Below are positions 32,400 through 36,181 of a DNA stretch of 36,181 nt, piece by piece. The first letter of the stretch is position 1. The number at the start of each line of letters is the position of its first letter. The notes under the pieces were generated by a model. The model saw nothing but the letters and a program-made list of their open reading frames with translations. It was not told where the DNA came from and did no database searches. Source of the stretch: an uncultured Neisseriaceae bacterium (GTDB taxonomy: Bacteria; Pseudomonadota; Gammaproteobacteria; Burkholderiales; UBA11063); assembly GCA_937952895.1 (NCBI GenBank), contig CALFYC010000078.1, forward strand, positions 1-36,181, read 5' to 3'. The translations under genes and the position numbers were made by a program.

Positions 32400-34628
32400 A
32401 TGGTTACAGTTGCTCATAGCTTTAGTGATGCAAAGTCGTGGATTGATCTTCATTTAGACAGTTTTACTGAAGATGAAATACAAAATTTTCAAAGTGCTAT
32501 AGAAATAGCACAAACCTATTATGCTGGAAATAAATTTTATCCAACAGATGTAGATTTATTAATGCATGCTCTAACTTGTGCACATAAAGTTGCTGAATTA
32601 CATTTATATTCAGATGCGGTTATTGCAACTATCTTATTTGCTCTACCTAAATATTGTCCCAATTGGCGAGAAAAAATTTCTGAATTTGACCCTAAGGTAT
32701 TTGAATTAATTGATGGAGTTAATCGAGTAACCAAAATTCGTAAATTAGGTGCACTAGCTGATGTTGAAAATGCTGAAGAGAAAAAAGAGCAAGTTGAAAT
32801 TGTGCGTAAAATGCTACTTGCCATGGCTAGTGATATTCGCGTAGTATTAATTGTGCTAGTTGGGCGTGGTGAATTAATGCTTAATCTCAAGTCGTGTAAA
32901 GATATTGAGATGCAAAGAAAAATCGCAATTGAAACCGTAGAGATATTTTCTCCACTAGCTAATCGGTTAGGTGTATCGCAAATTAAATGGGAGCTTGAAG
33001 ATTTATCGTTTAAATATACTCACCCGGAGCAATATAAAAAAATTGCATCTTTATTAGATGAAACTAGGCAAGAGCGCCTAGATTATATTGAAAGAATTAA
33101 AGAATTTTTATCTAGCCAAATGGAAATGGCCGGAATTAGTGATTATCAGGTAATGGGGAGAGCTAAACACATTTATTCCATTTGGAAGAAAATGAAAAAG
33201 AAAAGCTATGATTTTGATGATCTATATGATATTCGGGCTTTAAGAGTATTAGTGCCTGAAGTTAAAGACTGCTATTCAGTTCTTGGAATGATTCATACTA
33301 ACTATTCACCAGTGCCTGGTGAATTTGATGATTATATTTCTAATCCTAAATCCAATAAATATCAAAGTTTACATACGTGTGTAATTGGTCCTGAAAATAA
33401 AGTTGTTGAAATTCAAATTAGAACTTTTGCTATGCATGACCATGCTGAATATGGGGTGGCAGCACATTGGCGTTATAAAGAGTTTGGAGATAAAAATACT
33501 GATCATAGCACTACTTTTGCAGAAAAAGTGGCATGGCTTCGTCAATTATTAGATTGGCGTGAAGAATTAACAGATCGTAAAGATATAACCGATATCTTTA
33601 AAAATGAAATTTTTAGTGACACTATTTATGTAATGACACCAACAGGTAAAGTTATCCCATTACCTAGTGCATCAACCCCAATTGATTTTGCATACGCAAT
33701 CCATAGTGATATTGGTCACAAATGTCGCGGAGCTAAAGTTGATGGACAGATTGTCCCACTTGCAACCCCACTTAAAAATGGCCAGAGAGTTGAGATTTTG
33801 ACTGTGCGTGAAGGTGGTCCAAGTATCAACTGGATTCATGAAGGTATGGTTAAAAGCTCGAAAGCCATTAGCCATATTCGCCGTTACATTAGAAATCAAA
33901 ATAATGAAGAATTTTTAAATGTTGGTGCTGAAATCTTACAACGTGAAATGTTTAAATTTACACCAAGTGTAAGACCGAATATTGAGAGCATTGTTGCTGA
34001 TCTTGGCTATAGTAGTGAAAAGAATTTGTGTGTGGATTTAGGGCGTGGTGATATTCTCCCTGTTACATTACGTGAAACAATTAGTAAACTAATTTCAGAA
34101 GCAAGCGGTGTAAAAGAAAAGCCACTTGAAGAAGCTAATTTTGCAGATAAAATAATTACTAATCAAAATTCTAAAGGTTTATCTTCTGGAATTTTAGTTG
34201 ATGGAGTTTCTGGAATTGTTACTTATATTGCCAAGTGTTGCAAACCAATACCTGGGGATCCAATAATTGGTTTTATTACCCAAGGTAATGGTGTTGCAAT
34301 TCATCGTAGTACTTGTCCTGAAGTAAAACGTCAAGTTAAGCGTTATCCACAAAAAATTGTTAATGTTAATTGGGGTAATGACATTAATCGAGTAGTATTC
34401 AATGCTGATATTGAAGTGGTGGCTAATGATAGATCTGGTTTACTTCGCGATTTAACTGATTTGTTTGCAATTGAGAAAATTAATATATCAGGACTTCGTA
34501 CAGTATGTAAAGCAAATCGAGCATATATGATATTTACAATGCAAATTACTGGGGCTGATTTCAATTTCTCTTGGATAATTGGTAAATTATCTGCAATTCA
34601 AGGTGTTGTTGAAGTATCACGTAAATAA
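32400..34628 (+). CDS. relA: (p)ppGpp synthetase RelA (monofunctional)
   Basis: Ribosome-associated enzyme making (p)ppGpp from GTP/GDP and ATP in amino-acid starvation. 742 residues: a degenerate N-terminal HD domain (where bifunctional enzymes have a conserved His-Asp pair, this one reads TILFALPKY), a synthetase domain with FDDLYDIRALRV, a TGS domain from about residue 407 (DTIYVMTPTGKVIPLP), a Cys-rich domain (YIAKCCKPIPGD) and a C-terminal ACT domain (ANDRSGLLRDLTDLF). E308-F-D-D311 is the ExDD motif of RelA; SpoT/Rel have RxKD. Hydrolysis is therefore expected to depend on a SpoT encoded elsewhere. It follows dgt after 21 bases. Confidence 0.95.
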   Translation: MVTVAHSFSDAKSWIDLHLDSFTEDEIQNFQSAIEIAQTYYAGNKFYPTDVDLLMHALTCAHKVAELHLYSDAVIATILFALPKYCPNWREKISEFDPKVFELIDGVNRVTKIRKLGALADVENAEEKKEQVEIVRKMLLAMASDIRVVLIVLVGRGELMLNLKSCKDIEMQRKIAIETVEIFSPLANRLGVSQIKWELEDLSFKYTHPEQYKKIASLLDETRQERLDYIERIKEFLSSQMEMAGISDYQVMGRAKHIYSIWKKMKKKSYDFDDLYDIRALRVLVPEVKDCYSVLGMIHTNYSPVPGEFDDYISNPKSNKYQSLHTCVIGPENKVVEIQIRTFAMHDHAEYGVAAHWRYKEFGDKNTDHSTTFAEKVAWLRQLLDWREELTDRKDITDIFKNEIFSDTIYVMTPTGKVIPLPSASTPIDFAYAIHSDIGHKCRGAKVDGQIVPLATPLKNGQRVEILTVREGGPSINWIHEGMVKSSKAISHIRRYIRNQNNEEFLNVGAEILQREMFKFTPSVRPNIESIVADLGYSSEKNLCVDLGRGDILPVTLRETISKLISEASGVKEKPLEEANFADKIITNQNSKGLSSGILVDGVSGIVTYIAKCCKPIPGDPIIGFITQGNGVAIHRSTCPEVKRQVKRYPQKIVNVNWGNDINRVVFNADIEVVANDRSGLLRDLTDLFAIEKINISGLRTVCKANRAYMIFTMQITGADFNFSWIIGKLSAIQGVVEVSRK

Positions 34629-34648
34629 TTATTATTCTGACAATTAAA

Positions 34649-35773
34649 ATGAAAAAATTTCTAAACCTATTTGTATTATTCTTTTTGATAAGTAGCGTGA
34701 TTGCTGCTACTAATGTTAATCCTAGCCAAAGTTTTAAATCTGGTTTAACCAAGATGATGTCATATTATGACCCACAAAGTGGTATTTGGCATGATAAAAA
34801 ATGTATTTATAAAAATAGTTGTACTAGTAAAGGGTGGTGGTATTGGGCGAATGCTTTTCATATTCTTGCAGATTATCAATTGTTAACTGGTAATAGTGAA
34901 TATGATGGTATTTTAGAGAATACTTTTAAAAAAAATAAAAATCGCATGATTGGGCGATATTATTTTGATGATGAAGGATGGTGGGCCTTAGCCCTCATTA
35001 AAGCATACCAGGCAACTCACCAAAAAAAATATTTAATTGAAGCTGAAAATATTGCAGAAGATATGCATGAACGTGGTAAACAAAATGTTTGTGGTGATGG
35101 TGGAGTTTATTGGGATGTGGCGAAAACTCAAGTTGGTAGTATTGCTAATGAGTTATTTATAAGTGTTACCGCAAAATTATACCTAATAACGAAAAAGCCA
35201 AAATATAAAATTGAAGCAAATAATACGTGGAATTGGTTTGAAAAATCTGGTCTATTAAATAATGATTTTACTATTGCTGATCATTATGACATAACTGATG
35301 GTAAGTGTGGTAATAAATTGGATTGGAAATTCACCTATACACACGGAGTTATTTTATCAGCGTTAGCTGATTTAGCTAAAATTAATAATGATCCTAAATT
35401 GCTTACCTTAGCTAAAAATATAGCTACTAATGCAATTAAACATTTTTCAAGTGATACCGGGGTTTTAACTGAAGAATGTGCTTCAGATAATACTTGTTCT
35501 GATGATGCTTTCCTATTCAAAGGAATTTTTGTGCATAATTTAGCTATATTAGCTAAAGATAGCAAAGATAAAGCATTTACTGATATGGTTAAAAATTATT
35601 TGAATAATAACTTTAATGTTATGGTCAAGAGTCATAAATCAAGTATGTTTGGGTTTATTTGGTCACTGCCAATTGAAATGAATCGAGATACCTTAGTCTA
35701 CAACCCTTATGATATTGTCACACAAATTTCTGCATTATATTTAATTGATGCGAATTTAATTATTTCACATTAA
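34649..35773 (+). CDS. Secreted GH76-type glycosidase (alpha-1,6-mannanase-like)
   Basis: A 374-residue exported protein with a signal peptide ending VIAA near residue 20. The mature part has the alpha/alpha-barrel pattern of glycoside hydrolase family 76: repeated helix pairs, the catalytic-type Asp107-Asp108 in YYFDDEGWWALALIKAY, GGVYWDVAKTQVGSIANELFISVTAKLY, NTWNWFEKSGLLN, and FTYTHGVILSALADL. Known GH76 enzymes cut alpha-1,6-mannan backbones, such as those of fungal walls; the target here is inferred. Cysteines at 52, 58, 148 and 220 may pair in the periplasm. It starts 20 bases after relA with a weak ribosome site. The alternative is a related six-hairpin glycosidase. Confidence 0.82.
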   Translation: MKKFLNLFVLFFLISSVIAATNVNPSQSFKSGLTKMMSYYDPQSGIWHDKKCIYKNSCTSKGWWYWANAFHILADYQLLTGNSEYDGILENTFKKNKNRMIGRYYFDDEGWWALALIKAYQATHQKKYLIEAENIAEDMHERGKQNVCGDGGVYWDVAKTQVGSIANELFISVTAKLYLITKKPKYKIEANNTWNWFEKSGLLNNDFTIADHYDITDGKCGNKLDWKFTYTHGVILSALADLAKINNDPKLLTLAKNIATNAIKHFSSDTGVLTEECASDNTCSDDAFLFKGIFVHNLAILAKDSKDKAFTDMVKNYLNNNFNVMVKSHKSSMFGFIWSLPIEMNRDTLVYNPYDIVTQISALYLIDANLIISH

Positions 35774-36106
35774 TTTTTAGTCATAATGGATATCCTAAAT
35801 ATGGTCTTTATAAAATATAAAAGAGTATTTTCAGTTTGAGTTACTTTGAATAACATATTATGCAAAAGCTAAAATACTAATTGAGTATAATTTTTTACAT
35901 CTTCAAAGTGTGTACTTGCACCGATACCATTATAAAATTATATACAAGAAAAAATAGTTAGACTATGAATACACATAGTCAAATTGATACAGAACTTTTG
36001 AAAATATAAGGTGTTAAGTTTCAATTCTAATTTCTGATAACTTAATCACTAAACTAATTAGTGGTTATTTAGAGGATATAATACTTTTAGTCTTACTAAA
36101 TTTAAA
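35774..36106. other. Gene-free interval with two hairpins
   Basis: AT-rich with no convincing frame. Two inverted repeats are visible: GACTATG/CATAGTC (35961-35980, 6-base loop) and AATCACTAA/TTAGTGGTT (36044-36066, one wobble, 5-base loop). The second lies 3' of the minus-strand gene fragment at the window end, but no T-run follows it, so it is not a clear terminator. Confidence 0.4.
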
Positions 36107-36181
36107 TTATGGAACAGATGAAATCGCAATAAATGATGTATAGTTTCCCGCACTAATTGTTCCAATTGAAGTTAATATTCC
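36107..36181 (-). CDS. 3' end of a minus-strand gene (partial)
   Basis: The reverse strand from the window edge is open for 24 codons to a TAA at 36107-36109. The peptide is small-residue and Ser/Thr/Ile rich (TSIGTISAGNYTSFIAISS before the final VP), like the C-terminal strand of an exported or surface protein. It shares a G-[IV]-L ... GNY-x-S arrangement with the remnant at 10433-10621. Too short to identify. Confidence 0.4.
   Translation of the reverse strand, partial: GILTSIGTISAGNYTSFIAISSVP

Noticed and set aside
1..36181. CRISPR arrays, insertion sequences, integrase or attachment sites next to the tRNAs
   Set aside because: No regularly spaced repeats, transposase or integrase frames, or terminal inverted repeats were seen; the only mobile-type trace is the Rpn-like remnant.

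Overview
This is an AT-rich stretch of a proteobacterial chromosome made almost entirely of housekeeping genes, with a few small accessory or decayed loci between them. GroEL has features I associate with Betaproteobacteria and especially Neisseriales (for example a TTDCMVAE motif near the C-terminus). The large PurL with a fused glutaminase domain, BioC, PcnB and the mraZ-to-murG gene order fit the same group. I infer a low-GC betaproteobacterium, possibly Neisseriales-related; the exact genus cannot be fixed by eye. MurE with a DNPR motif plus dapE indicate meso-diaminopimelate peptidoglycan.

Layout. 1-249: three tRNA genes on the minus strand (Ser-GCT, Arg-ACG, Glu-TTC cut by the window edge) behind one near-consensus promoter. 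616-1062: a small secreted protein of unknown function. 1168-6969 (minus): an OPT-family transporter followed by purL, with a terminator-like hairpin pressed against the purL start. 7007-9426: groES-groEL behind a tandemly duplicated, heat-shock-like promoter segment and ending in a strong terminator. 9747-10346: a secreted protein with a DUF333-like region and its own terminator. 10433-11524: a possible decayed reading frame on the minus strand, then bioC behind a palindrome. 11528-14461 (minus): two APC-superfamily amino-acid permeases in tandem. 14615-15529: a secreted Ntn-type amide hydrolase. 15898-17094 (minus): an aspartate-type aminotransferase. 17193-17420: an N-terminal remnant of an Rpn/YhgA-like nuclease. 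17620-20092 (minus): dapE-pcnB.

20230-34628 is the centre of the window: a division and cell-wall cluster (mraZ, rsmH, ftsL, ftsI, murE, murF, mraY, murD, ftsW, murG) that runs directly into dgt and relA instead of the murC/ddl/ftsQ/ftsA/ftsZ genes usually found next. Gene gaps from mraZ to relA range from overlaps to about 40 bases and no terminator is visible, so one long transcript is plausible. It would start at a promoter overlapped by a 10-bp-periodic array of MraZ-type boxes. Such a transcript would tie precursor synthesis (murE, murF, murD, mraY, murG) and septal synthesis (ftsL, ftsI, ftsW) to dGTP breakdown and (p)ppGpp synthesis. A secreted GH76-type glycosidase follows relA, and the last 75 bases hold the 3' end of a minus-strand gene.

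I did not find a clear new defence system, CRISPR array, complete mobile element or biosynthetic cluster. The most interesting items are regulatory or architectural: the duplicated groE promoter, the hairpin before purL, the MraZ box array, the dcw-dgt-relA junction, the palindrome around the bioC -10, and two fragments that may share a C-terminal motif.
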